NCBI GenBank assembly: GCA_015069065.1
Contig: SVJI01000017.1
Span: 1 to 15,762 of the forward strand
DNA from: Oscillospiraceae bacterium
Lineage (GTDB): Bacteria; Bacillota; Clostridia; UMGS1883
Length of the DNA: 15,762 nucleotides
Direction of reading: 5' to 3'
Made by a program: the position numbers and the translations under genes. Positions 1 through 6,107 of this stretch are shown here, piece by piece (position 1 is the stretch's first letter; each line of letters begins with the position of its first letter). Below the pieces are notes generated by a model that searched no databases, was not told the DNA's origin, and was given only the letters and a program-made list of their open reading frames with translations.

Positions 1-77
1 ATTCATTCAAAAGCATCAAGGAAGAGCATGACCCACTGGAGGATATAATAAATCTCCCGATAACAAATATAGAATAA
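1..77 (+). CDS. dnaX: C-terminal tail of DNA polymerase III gamma/tau subunit (partial)
   Basis: An open frame enters from the left edge (codons from base 3) and ends at TAA 75-77. Its last 24 residues are acidic and include EEHDPLEDIINLP. Too little is visible for a domain call. The assignment rests on position: the fragment is followed 29 bases later by ybaB and recR, and dnaX-ybaB-recR is one of the most conserved bacterial gene orders. The tail residues resemble the short acidic ends of DnaX proteins in Firmicutes. If correct, the protein is the clamp-loader subunit of the replicative polymerase. Confidence 0.6.
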   Translation, partial: SFKSIKEEHDPLEDIINLPITNIE

Positions 78-106
78 ATAAGCAATAGCAGAAAGGATGT
101 TTTAAT

Positions 107-460
107 ATGGCAAGAGGCGGTTTCCCCCGTAATATGGGTATGGGCGGCATGGGTAATATGAATAATATGATAAAGCAGGCTCAGAAAATGCAGGAAGAAA
201 TGCTCAAGGCACAGGAAGCACTTAACGAGCAGGAGTTCGAGGCAAGTGTTGGCGGCGGTGCTGTCAGCGTTAAGGCAAACGGCAAAAAGGAAATCATTGA
301 ACTGAAGCTTTCTCCCGATGCAGTTGACCCTGACGATGTAGAAATGCTGGAGGATATGATTATCACCGCAGTAAATGAAGTTTTGAGAAAGGCAGACGAT
401 GCCGCTGCAAGCAACCTGAAAAATCTTACCGGCGGAATGAATATCCCCGGACTTTTCTGA
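107..460 (+). CDS. ybaB: YbaB/EbfC family nucleoid-associated DNA-binding protein
   Basis: This 117-residue protein has the usual family length. After a short Met/Gly-rich start (residues 1-20) comes the family pattern: an amphipathic helix NMIKQAQKMQEEM (about 19-32), a glycine turn GGGAVSVKANGKKEI (about 49-63) that begins the beta strands, and a C-terminal helix rich in acidic and Ala residues ending GGMNIPGLF. YbaB/EbfC proteins form small dimers that bind DNA and belong to the nucleoid. The ATG at 107 is preceded by GAAAGGA at 91-97. It lies between dnaX and recR, 17 bases before recR, so it is almost certainly co-transcribed with both. The nucleotide-level role in recombination or repair is not settled for the family. 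Confidence 0.95.
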   Translation: MARGGFPRNMGMGGMGNMNNMIKQAQKMQEEMLKAQEALNEQEFEASVGGGAVSVKANGKKEIIELKLSPDAVDPDDVEMLEDMIITAVNEVLRKADDAAASNLKNLTGGMNIPGLF

Positions 461-477
461 TAAGTGAGTTGAGTTAG

Positions 478-1068
478 ATGTATCCAGTTTCTTTACAGGA
501 GCTTATAGACGAATTTCAAAAACTGCCGGGCATCGGACATAAGAGCGCAGTAAGGCTTGCCTTTCATGTGATGAATATGCCTTCGGCAAAGGTGGAAAAA
601 TTTATAGGTGCGATAAATAAGGCAAAGACCAGCGTGCATCTGTGCAGTAAGTGTCAGAATCTTACGGACAAGTCAGTATGCGACATATGCTCTTCGCCCA
701 GACGCGATAGCAGTATTATCTGTGTAATGGAAAGTCCCAAGGACGTAACGGCACTGGAAAAAACAAAGGAGTATAACGGACTTTACCACGTTTTACATGG
801 AGCGATTTCACCCATGGACGGTGTAGGGCCGGAGGATATTAAGATAAAGGAGCTTATCTCCCGCCTCACTCCCGAGGTTAAAGAGGTTATTATGGCAACA
901 AATCCCACGGTGGAGGGAGAGGCAACTGCTATGTACATAGCACGGCTTCTTAAATCCATGGGCATTACTGTAACGCGCATCGCGCACGGAATCCCTGTCG
1001 GCGGAGATATTGAATACGCCGATGAGGTGACACTGACAAGAGCAATAGAGGGCAGACGCGCAATATAA
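478..1068 (+). CDS. recR: Recombination mediator RecR
   Basis: The 196 residues match the RecR length of about 198. In order they show a helix-hairpin-helix (LPGIGHKSAVRLAFHV, 16-31), a C4 zinc finger with Cys56, Cys59, Cys68 and Cys71, and a Toprim domain with Glu85 in the ICVMESPKDV strand, TNPTVEGEAT (141-150) and the basic/glycine strand at 167-186 (RIAHGIPVGGDIEYADEVTL). RecR works with RecO (and RecF) to load RecA on SSB-coated single-stranded DNA at gaps. The ATG follows an in-frame TAG at 475-477, so no longer start is possible. The ribosome binding site is weak (GTGAG-like, about 464-468), which suggests translational coupling with ybaB just upstream. A strong terminator follows. Confidence 0.97.
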   Translation: MYPVSLQELIDEFQKLPGIGHKSAVRLAFHVMNMPSAKVEKFIGAINKAKTSVHLCSKCQNLTDKSVCDICSSPRRDSSIICVMESPKDVTALEKTKEYNGLYHVLHGAISPMDGVGPEDIKIKELISRLTPEVKEVIMATNPTVEGEATAMYIARLLKSMGITVTRIAHGIPVGGDIEYADEVTLTRAIEGRRAI

Positions 1069-1072
1069 GTAT

Positions 1073-1128
1073 AAATAATAAAAGGAGCTGTAAAAAAGTT
1101 ATTTTTTTTACAGCTCCTTTTATTATTT
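1073..1128. terminator. Bidirectional intrinsic terminator between recR and metA
   Basis: The arms 1073-1097 and 1104-1128 form a perfect 25-bp stem with a 6-base loop. A GC-containing core (AGGAGCTGT) is flanked by A/T runs on both sides, so each strand carries U tracts after the core. It terminates the dnaX-ybaB-recR transcript on the plus strand and the metY-metA transcript on the minus strand. The metA stop codon (1123-1125) lies inside the right arm. Confidence 0.93.
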
Positions 1129-2040
1129 TATTTCTGTAATGTCATATGGCGTACTCTGATAAACAAAGTAATTAAGCCAGTTTGAATATATCAGATTTGC
1201 GTGTCCGCGCCATGTTACAACAGGGTCCTTTTCAGGGTTATCGTCGGGAAAATAATTTTCAGGCACCTTTGGATTGAGTCCGGCATCCTTATCCCGCAGA
1301 TATTCCTTTTTCAGAGTATCACGGTCATACTCACTGTGTCCTGTTATGAAAATCTGCTTTCCGTTCTTCGTCGCAGCGGCGTAAAGCCCCGCCTTTTCCG
1401 AACAGGCAAGGATTTTAATATCCTTACACTTTTTCACATCCTCAATCTTTACCGTGGTATGACGTGAATGGGGCACCATAAATTCATCATCAAATCCGCG
1501 CATGAGGATGGAGTTTTTATAGGAAACCTTATGCCTGAATATTCCCGAAAGCTTTTCCTTCAACGGATATTTGTCAATTCCGTAGTGGTAATACATCGCC
1601 GCCTGTGCACCCCAGCATATATGGAACGTACTGTGAACATTGGTTTTCGTCCATTCCATAATGGTGCAAAGCTCTTCCCAATAATCCACTTCTTCAAAAG
1701 CCATTTTCTCAACAGGGGCACCTGTTATGATAAATCCGTCAAACTTCTGCTGCTTAATTTCATCAAAAGTTTTATAAAAAGCGAGCATGTGCTCGGGGGA
1801 AACATTCTTTGCCTTATGCGTACTTACCTGCACCAGTTCGACCTCTACCTGCAGAGGGGTATTTCCCAGTAATCGGGCAAGCTGTGTTTCCGTTTCAATT
1901 TTTGTAGGCATCAGGTTAAGAATACCTATCCTGAGCGGACGAATATCCTGACTGGATGCACGGTTTTCGTCCATAACAAATATATTTTCATTGGCAAGCA
2001 CCTTTGATGCAGGCAGCTTTACCGGTATTTTAATTGGCAT
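1123..2040 (-). CDS. metA: Homoserine O-acetyltransferase (MetA family, Glu111 type)
   Basis: This 305-residue protein of the MetA (HTS) family activates the hydroxyl of L-homoserine for methionine synthesis in the cytoplasm. Visible catalytic residues are Cys142 (HICWGAQAAMYY), His235 and Glu237 (ITGHSEYD). Residue 111 is Glu in GAPVEKMAFEEVDYW. In this family Glu111 goes with acetyl-CoA use and Gly111 with succinyl-CoA, so O-acetylhomoserine is the inferred product even though many annotations of the family say succinyltransferase. The ATG at 2040 has a GAGGTGG ribosome binding site at 2046-2052. The gene starts 22 bases after metY ends, and that neighbour's enzyme uses O-acetylhomoserine, which supports the specificity call. 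The stop lies in the terminator stem. Confidence 0.95.
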   Translation of the reverse strand: MPIKIPVKLPASKVLANENIFVMDENRASSQDIRPLRIGILNLMPTKIETETQLARLLGNTPLQVEVELVQVSTHKAKNVSPEHMLAFYKTFDEIKQQKFDGFIITGAPVEKMAFEEVDYWEELCTIMEWTKTNVHSTFHICWGAQAAMYYHYGIDKYPLKEKLSGIFRHKVSYKNSILMRGFDDEFMVPHSRHTTVKIEDVKKCKDIKILACSEKAGLYAAATKNGKQIFITGHSEYDRDTLKKEYLRDKDAGLNPKVPENYFPDDNPEKDPVVTWRGHANLIYSNWLNYFVYQSTPYDITEIK

Positions 2041-2062
2041 CTATACCACCTCACTGGTAGTT

Positions 2063-3346
2063 TTATATTGTCTGGAGTGCCTGCGCGATATCAGCGATAA
2101 TATCCTCCTTTTCCTCTATTCCGCAGGAGAAGCGGATAAGGTCGGGAGAAACGCCCGCCCCGCGCAGCTCATCATCATTCATCTGGCGATGTGTGGCACT
2201 GGCAGGATGCAGACAGCATGTTTTGGAATCTGCAACATGGGTTTCAATTGACGCGAGCTTCAGATTCTTCATAAAGGTTTCTGCAGCCTTTCTTCCACCC
2301 TTTACGCCAAAGGATATAACGCCGCAGGAGCCATTTGGAAGATATTTCTGTCCAAGAGCATAATTCTTGTCACCCTCCAAGCCGCAATAACGCACCCACT
2401 CAATCTTATCATGCGCCTTAACATATTCGGCAACTGCCTGTGCATTCTCGCAGTGACGCTTCATTCTGAGCTGCAGACTTTCAAGACCTAAGTTTATAAG
2501 ATATGCGTTCTGCGGTGACTGGATTGAACCCAAATCACGCATAAGCTGTACAGTAGCCTTTGTAATATACGCACCCTCAAGCCCGAAACGCTCCGTATAA
2601 GTAACACCGTGGTAGCTGTTATCAGGAGTACACAGACCGGGGAATTTGTCGGGATACTTTGTCCAGTCAAACTTGCCTGAATCTACAATACATCCGCCGA
2701 CACCGCTTGCGTGTCCGTCCATGTACTTTGTAGTGGAGTGAGTTACTATATCTGCACCCCATTCAAAGGGGCGGCAGTTAATAGGTGTGGCAAAGGTATT
2801 GTCAATAATCAGCGGAACACCGTGCTTGTGCGCGGCATTTGCAAATCGCTCAATATCCAGAACATCGAGTGCAGGATTTGCAATGGTTTCACCGAAAACT
2901 GCCTTTGTATTGGGGCGGAACGCTTTTTCAAGCTCCTCGTCCGAGCAATCAGGTGCAACAAAGGTAAATTCTATGCCCATACGCTTCATTGTAACGGCAA
3001 AGAGGTTGTATGTTCCCCCATATATGGCAGACGAAGAAACAATGTGGTCACCGCATGAGGCAATGTTGAACACACTGTAAAACGATGCCGCCTGACCGCT
3101 CGATGTAAGCATCGCAGCGCTGCCGCCCTCAAGCTCGGCTATACGCGCAGCTACACAGTCATTGGTCGGGTTTTGCAGTCTGCTGTAAAAATATCCCGAT
3201 GCCTCAAGGTCGAAAAGCTTTCCCATTTCCTCGCTGGTATCATATTTAAAAGTGGTGCTTTGATAAATAGGTATCTGGCGCGGCTCACCGTTTTTAGGAG
3301 AGTAGCCGGCCTGCACACATTTGGTTCCTGTTTTATAATTAGACAT
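2063..3346 (-). CDS. metY: O-acetylhomoserine sulfhydrylase (O-acetylhomoserine aminocarboxypropyltransferase)
   Basis: This 427-residue PLP enzyme of the Cys/Met metabolism fold-I family should make homocysteine from O-acetylhomoserine and sulfide. Family marks are YSRLQNPTND (54-63), the SSGQAA loop (82-87), Asp182 in IIDNTFATP, which contacts the cofactor nitrogen, the PLP lysine Lys207 in HSTTKYMDGH, and the long C-terminal domain (THVADSKTCCLHPASATHR) typical of MetY and of greater length than cystathionine synthases/lyases (about 380-400). I place the start at ATG 3344-3346 because AAGAGGT lies at 3354-3360; a longer frame back to 3376 lacks a binding site. It is the first gene of the metY-metA operon. 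Close relatives include methionine gamma-lyase, but the length and partner gene favour MetY. Confidence 0.93.
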   Translation of the reverse strand: MSNYKTGTKCVQAGYSPKNGEPRQIPIYQSTTFKYDTSEEMGKLFDLEASGYFYSRLQNPTNDCVAARIAELEGGSAAMLTSSGQAASFYSVFNIASCGDHIVSSSAIYGGTYNLFAVTMKRMGIEFTFVAPDCSDEELEKAFRPNTKAVFGETIANPALDVLDIERFANAAHKHGVPLIIDNTFATPINCRPFEWGADIVTHSTTKYMDGHASGVGGCIVDSGKFDWTKYPDKFPGLCTPDNSYHGVTYTERFGLEGAYITKATVQLMRDLGSIQSPQNAYLINLGLESLQLRMKRHCENAQAVAEYVKAHDKIEWVRYCGLEGDKNYALGQKYLPNGSCGVISFGVKGGRKAAETFMKNLKLASIETHVADSKTCCLHPASATHRQMNDDELRGAGVSPDLIRFSCGIEEKEDIIADIAQALQTI

Positions 3347-3377
3347 ATGTATTACCTCTTCTCTGCATAATAACATT

Positions 3378-3407
3378 AGTATAACATCATGGCATGGTAT
3401 TTGTCAA
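3378..3407 (-). promoter_or_regulatory. Sigma-A promoter of metY-metA
   Basis: On the minus strand, TTGACA (3402-3407) is followed by an 18-base spacer and TATACT (3378-3383). Transcription should start near 3371, giving an untranslated leader of only about 25 bases. That is too short for a SAM (S-box) riboswitch or a T-box, so methionine control, if any, must come from a protein or act elsewhere. Confidence 0.8.
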
Positions 3408-3416
3408 ACATAATTA

Positions 3417-3461
3417 GAGGGAGCTGCGGTAAAAGAAAAATCATTTCACCGCAGCTCCCTC
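3417..3461 (-). terminator. Hairpin after the rubredoxin gene
   Basis: The 14-bp perfect inverted repeat GAGGGAGCTGCGGT / ACCGCAGCTCCCTC (3417-3430 and 3448-3461) surrounds a 17-base A/T-rich loop. It lies 13 bases past the rubredoxin stop and just ahead of the metY promoter. The following run on the minus strand (TAATTATGTTTG) is a poor U tract, so termination may be partial. Confidence 0.7.
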
Positions 3462-3474
3462 GTTGGATTATTGC

Positions 3475-3630
3475 TTATTCTTCAGAAAAGTTGTCTTTTC
3501 CCACTCCGCAGAGAGGGCATACCCAATCCTCAGGAACATTTTCCCAGGGAGTACCCGCTGCAACACCGTTATCGGGGTCACCTACCGCTTCGTCATAAAC
3601 ATAACCGCAAACATCACATACATATTTCAT
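3475..3630 (-). CDS. Rubredoxin
   Basis: This short gene encodes 51 residues starting MKYVCDVCGYVYDEAVGDPD and ending in an acidic FSEE tail. The two iron-binding pairs are Cys5-x2-Cys8 and Cys38-x2-Cys41 (WVCPLCGV), and the GxPWENVPEDW loop before the second pair is standard for rubredoxins. The protein holds one Fe(Cys)4 centre and carries single electrons in the cytoplasm, usually to oxidative-stress enzymes such as rubrerythrin, superoxide reductase or flavodiiron proteins in anaerobes. ATG 3628-3630 has a strong GAGAGGAGGC site at 3638-3647. It follows the cupin gene by 43 bases and is the last gene of the ybaK-cupin-rubredoxin unit. No redox partner gene lies nearby. Confidence 0.97.
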   Translation of the reverse strand: MKYVCDVCGYVYDEAVGDPDNGVAAGTPWENVPEDWVCPLCGVGKDNFSEE

Positions 3631-3673
3631 ACTTGTCGCCTCCTCTCAAACTATTTTGTCCATTTTTTTACTA

Positions 3674-4018
3674 TCAATCCAAAATAATGAGAGCAATGAA
3701 CTCCAGCATTTCGCTGCCAATATTCTTAATTCCGTGTCCGCTGCCCGAGGGTGTAAATGTAACTGTTCCCGGCAATACTTCTATTTCTTCACCGTTGTCG
3801 TTATACAGACCTTTTCCTGAAATTATGTAGTAGCTTTCACACTCCCCCTCATGAACGTGAAATTCCACTTCTTCACCGTTTTTCAGCTGTGCCAGAGCAA
3901 ATGTCCTGAGCTTTGGATTCTTGCCTGCAAAATCAGCCAGATCTGAAAGATACATTTTAACAGCACCTTCACTGTTGGACTCTGTTGTAATCTTAATTTC
4001 CTCTTTTGTTTTAATCAT
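3674..4018 (-). CDS. Small single-domain cupin protein
   Basis: This protein of 114 residues has both cupin motifs. Motif 1 is G(48)EEVEFHVHEGECESYYIISG, with the HxH...E metal-ligand pattern (about residues 54, 56 and 61). Motif 2 is LPGTVTFTPSGSGHGIKN (about 82-99), with a final metal-ligand His in GHGIKN. The fold is a six-stranded beta barrel that normally binds a divalent metal. Members range from sugar isomerases to dioxygenases and ligand sensors, and nothing here fixes the substrate. The ATG at 4018 follows a GAGGAGTAG-type site (4024-4032). It is 20 bases behind ybaK and ahead of rubredoxin, so it is probably in one transcript with both. Confidence 0.88.
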   Translation of the reverse strand: MIKTKEEIKITTESNSEGAVKMYLSDLADFAGKNPKLRTFALAQLKNGEEVEFHVHEGECESYYIISGKGLYNDNGEEIEVLPGTVTFTPSGSGHGIKNIGSEMLEFIALIILD

Positions 4019-4038
4019 AAAAACTACTCCTCATACAT

Positions 4039-4512
4039 TTATTTTTGAGTCAGGCTGCACACCTGTGCATTTGTAAACTGCACAAGCTTCTCTCTCTCTA
4101 AAAGAAGCTGACACCCCTTTATTCCCGCGCTGATGGTTATTTTTTCATAACTGCCAGACGAATCATCAATATATGTGGGGAATTTCTTTTTCATCCCTAT
4201 TGGCGAGCAGCCGCCGCGGATATACCCTGTCAGGGAAAGCAAATCCTTTACATGAATCATTTCTATTTTCTTGTTCTCAGTAACTGTCGCTGCCTTTTTG
4301 AGGTCAATTTCACAGTCACACGGAATACACATAACAATAATACCCGATTTATCCCCACGAGCGACAAGCGTTTTAAAGACCATCCCATAGGGAAGCCCTA
4401 TTTTCTGTGCTATGCTGACACCGCTGAGGTCATTCTCATCAACCTCATACTCCTTTGGCTCATATTCAATTTTTGCTTTGTCAAGCATACGCATGGCATT
4501 TGTTTTAATCAA
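4039..4512 (-). CDS. ybaK: YbaK/EbsC-type aminoacyl-tRNA deacylase (Cys-tRNA(Pro) editing)
   Basis: This 157-residue protein of the YbaK/ProX/INS family is a free-standing editing domain that hydrolyses Cys mischarged on tRNA(Pro). Family features are the MVFKTLVARGD strand with the conserved Lys47, the DCEIDLKKAA helix (Cys66 region) and the substrate-pocket loop GYIRGGCSPIGMKKKFPTYID (about 97-117), followed by the SAGIKGCQLLLE strand. The start is TTG at 4510-4512, chosen because AAAAAGGTAG (4521-4530) lies eight bases ahead. An ATG seven codons later has no such site. A perfect sigma-A promoter lies about 40 bases upstream, making ybaK the first gene of a three-gene unit. Confidence 0.92.
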   Translation of the reverse strand: MIKTNAMRMLDKAKIEYEPKEYEVDENDLSGVSIAQKIGLPYGMVFKTLVARGDKSGIIVMCIPCDCEIDLKKAATVTENKKIEMIHVKDLLSLTGYIRGGCSPIGMKKKFPTYIDDSSGSYEKITISAGIKGCQLLLEREKLVQFTNAQVCSLTQK

Positions 4513-4560
4513 CTTTTACACTACCTTTTTCACGAAAGCAAGTCTTTTTTATATGCCATT

Positions 4561-4589
4561 ATTATATTATATATCTCCCCTGATGTCAA
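4561..4589 (-). promoter_or_regulatory. Perfect consensus sigma-A promoter of ybaK-cupin-rubredoxin
   Basis: On the minus strand, TTGACA (4584-4589), a 17-base spacer and TATAAT (4561-4566) match the consensus at all twelve positions. The -35 box abuts the stop codon of the upstream TIGR04086-type gene (4590-4592). Start of transcription is expected near 4553, about 40 bases before the TTG start of ybaK. Confidence 0.88.
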
Positions 4590-4970
4590 CTATTTGCAGT
4601 TTATTCCCGCTATTCCTCCTATTGCTCCACAGCCCGCACACAGTGCCAATGCACCCGGAAGCGACGCAACATCGACGCTACTTTTAAAAAGGATTCCTCC
4701 CAGTGCAAAAAGAATTGCCATATATATGAGAGCAGATACCATACCTGTCAAAAAGCCGCGTTTTCCGCATTTCTTAGCACATAAAAATGCTGCTATAAAC
4801 GCCGATAAATAGGAGCTGTAATTATGTACTGTTTCCAGCAGCCAGTCCCTCGGCGGAAAAAACATGAAAATAAGGGATACCACCGCCTCCAGTACCACCG
4901 TAAAGATAAAAGCTATGGCAAATGATACCGCGTATTTTTTCAGGGGTAAAGATGAAACTGATAAATTCAT
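4590..4970 (-). CDS. TIGR04086-type four-helix membrane protein
   Basis: This 126-residue protein is almost entirely hydrophobic, with four predicted membrane helices at about 13-38, 48-66, 73-95 and 103-124, a FFPPRDW turn after helix 1 and a CAKKCGKRG loop between helices 2 and 3. Small membrane proteins of the TIGR04086 group are found just downstream of yajC in Clostridia, and size, topology and position fit. No function is known. Its ATG at 4970 is preceded by GGAGGTG at 4978-4984, but that site lies in the 3' arm of the strong hairpin after yajC, so translation should depend on how the hairpin is resolved. It ends where the ybaK promoter begins. Confidence 0.75.
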   Translation of the reverse strand: MNLSVSSLPLKKYAVSFAIAFIFTVVLEAVVSLIFMFFPPRDWLLETVHNYSSYLSAFIAAFLCAKKCGKRGFLTGMVSALIYMAILFALGGILFKSSVDVASLPGALALCAGCGAIGGIAGINCK

Positions 4971-4973
4971 AGA

Positions 4974-5010
4974 AAAACACCTCCGAATATACCCTATTCG
5001 GAGGTGTTTT
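4974..5010 (-). terminator. Terminator hairpin after yajC that encloses the next gene's ribosome binding site
   Basis: The arms 4995-5010 and 4974-4989 form a perfect 16-bp stem (AAAACACCTCCGAATA and its complement) with a 5-base loop, four bases after the yajC stop. On the minus strand it ends in TTTTTCT, as an intrinsic terminator does. The 3' arm contains GGAGGTG (4978-4984), exactly seven bases before the ATG at 4970. Folding would therefore both stop transcription and hide the ribosome binding site of the TIGR04086-type gene. Confidence 0.85.
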
Positions 5011-5013
5011 CAA

Positions 5014-5331
5014 TTATTCGTGAATTGTCAAAACTTTACTGATTGCAGACTTCTGAAACTTAATCTTGTTTCTGTCAGCAGAGGTCTCAATAACAACATC
5101 GTCTTCCTTGATTGTAACAACCTTACCCATGATGCCGCCGATTGTAACAACCTCGTCATTAACCTGCAATGCATCAAGCATATTCTGCATACGCTTCTGC
5201 TGCTTTTTCTGCGGTCTTATGAGTAAGAAGTAGAAAATCAGAATCATCGGGAGAAGTGAAACAATCATACTTATTAAGGGATTGCCCACCGGCTCTGCAG
5301 CGCCAGTTGCTGTCGCAAATGCTGTAATCAT
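5014..5331 (-). CDS. yajC: Preprotein translocase accessory subunit YajC
   Basis: At 105 residues it has the usual size. One membrane helix (about 19-38, ISMIVSLLPMILIFYFLLIRPQ) is followed by the hallmark IRPQKKQQKRMQNML basic stretch and a small cytoplasmic beta domain (VNDEVVTIGGIMGKVVTIKEDDVVIETS). YajC associates with SecDF and the SecYEG channel in the inner membrane. ATG 5329-5331 is preceded by AAAGGAAG (5338-5345). It lies 35 bases after a membrane-anchored protein of unknown function and is followed at once by a terminator hairpin. secD and secF, the common next genes in many bacteria, are not next to it here. Confidence 0.96.
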   Translation of the reverse strand: MITAFATATGAAEPVGNPLISMIVSLLPMILIFYFLLIRPQKKQQKRMQNMLDALQVNDEVVTIGGIMGKVVTIKEDDVVIETSADRNKIKFQKSAISKVLTIHE

Positions 5332-5366
5332 TTAAATCTTCCTTTCTTTAAGTAAATATATTTTAA

Positions 5367-5957
5367 TTATTTATTATCAATTATATATCCTGTTATATTT
5401 CTGCCATTTTTTCTGTTTTCAGACATTTCTTTTTTATCCTTGTCCAGTGCAACGGCAATATAAAGGTCGGTGGAATCAAGGATTCCCATTCTTTTGACAA
5501 ACTCGTTGCCGTCGATAGATATTGCATATATTCTGCCTGTTTTGTCCTTAAGCGTTTTAATCTCACTTGAACCGAAAGTTATATACTCCTCCGCATTGGC
5601 AAAAAGCGACTTATCCTCACAATTTTCAAATGTTTCCTCTGAGGCAATATAAATGTCATAGCTGCCGGCATCAAGCATTTCAACCAACAGTGTGTCAATA
5701 TCTGACTGAAGGTCTGCCGTGTAAGGAAGCAGACTGGCAGTCATCTTTTTATCACCGTTAACATCCTTGAGCAAAAGTTCAATCGTCGACTTATTGTCAT
5801 TAAAGGTCTGCGCATTCACATATCTGTCACCCACATAGCCGATTATCAAATCAGGCGTAGTAGAAATTGTCATATTAAAAAGCACAAAAGAAAGACAAAC
5901 GACTATCAGGAGAAAGAAAAAAACATGCCATTTATAATATCTGAAAAATCTTCTCAC
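5367..5957 (-). CDS. Membrane-anchored extracytoplasmic protein of unknown function
   Basis: I do not recognise this 196-residue protein. A positive N-terminus (MRRFFRYYKWH) leads into one hydrophobic helix (about 11-28), which should act as an uncleaved anchor with the rest outside the cell. The outer part has alternating strands and helices: DLIIGYVGDRYVN, STIELLLKDVNGDKKM, IDTLLVEMLDAGSYDIYIASEE and IYAISIDGN. That order faintly recalls a lobe of a periplasmic-binding-type fold, and DVNGDKK looks like a loop able to bind calcium, but both are inference. The start is GTG (5955-5957), supported by AAAAGGGGCGGTGA (5961-5974). It is the first gene of a probable transcript with yajC and has its own promoter. 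Confidence 0.75.
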   Translation of the reverse strand: MRRFFRYYKWHVFFFLLIVVCLSFVLFNMTISTTPDLIIGYVGDRYVNAQTFNDNKSTIELLLKDVNGDKKMTASLLPYTADLQSDIDTLLVEMLDAGSYDIYIASEETFENCEDKSLFANAEEYITFGSSEIKTLKDKTGRIYAISIDGNEFVKRMGILDSTDLYIAVALDKDKKEMSENRKNGRNITGYIIDNK

Positions 5958-5989
5958 TATTCACCGCCCCTTTTCAAATATCTTTTATA

Positions 5990-6018
5990 ATTATATACCA
6001 GACACTTATTTTTTACAA
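5990..6018 (-). promoter_or_regulatory. Sigma-A promoter for the membrane-anchored protein and yajC
   Basis: On the minus strand, TTGTAA (6013-6018), a 17-base spacer and a perfect TATAAT (5990-5995) lie about 32 bases ahead of the GTG start at 5957. The -35 box matches four of six positions. The yajC gene shows no separate convincing promoter in its 35-base upstream gap. Confidence 0.7.
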
Positions 6019-6045
6019 GTGCATTGTGGTAAAATTTTCAATATA

Positions 6046-6075
6046 TTCATAATTTAATTTTCTCTTCTGTATAAT
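6046..6075 (+). promoter_or_regulatory. Possible promoter of the APC permease gene
   Basis: A perfect TATAAT lies at 6070-6075, with a weak TTCATA (6046-6051) 18 bases upstream. The -35 box matches only four of six positions. The surrounding bases 5958-6107 are A/T-rich and hold the divergent promoter of the minus-strand gene but no other structure that I can see. Confidence 0.45.
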
Positions 6076-6107
6076 TTACAAAAAGCAGGTCCGGAGGTGT
6101 CTGTATA

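Noticed and set aside
3346..3420. Possible SAM riboswitch ahead of the methionine operon
   Set aside because: The promoter leaves only about 25 untranslated bases, and I see no S-box core. The hairpin upstream belongs to the end of the rubredoxin transcript.
4252..4812. Plus-strand open frame of 186 codons across ybaK and the TIGR04086-type gene
   Set aside because: It is antisense to two well-supported genes, shows no recognisable domain and has no ribosome binding site. It is a shadow frame.
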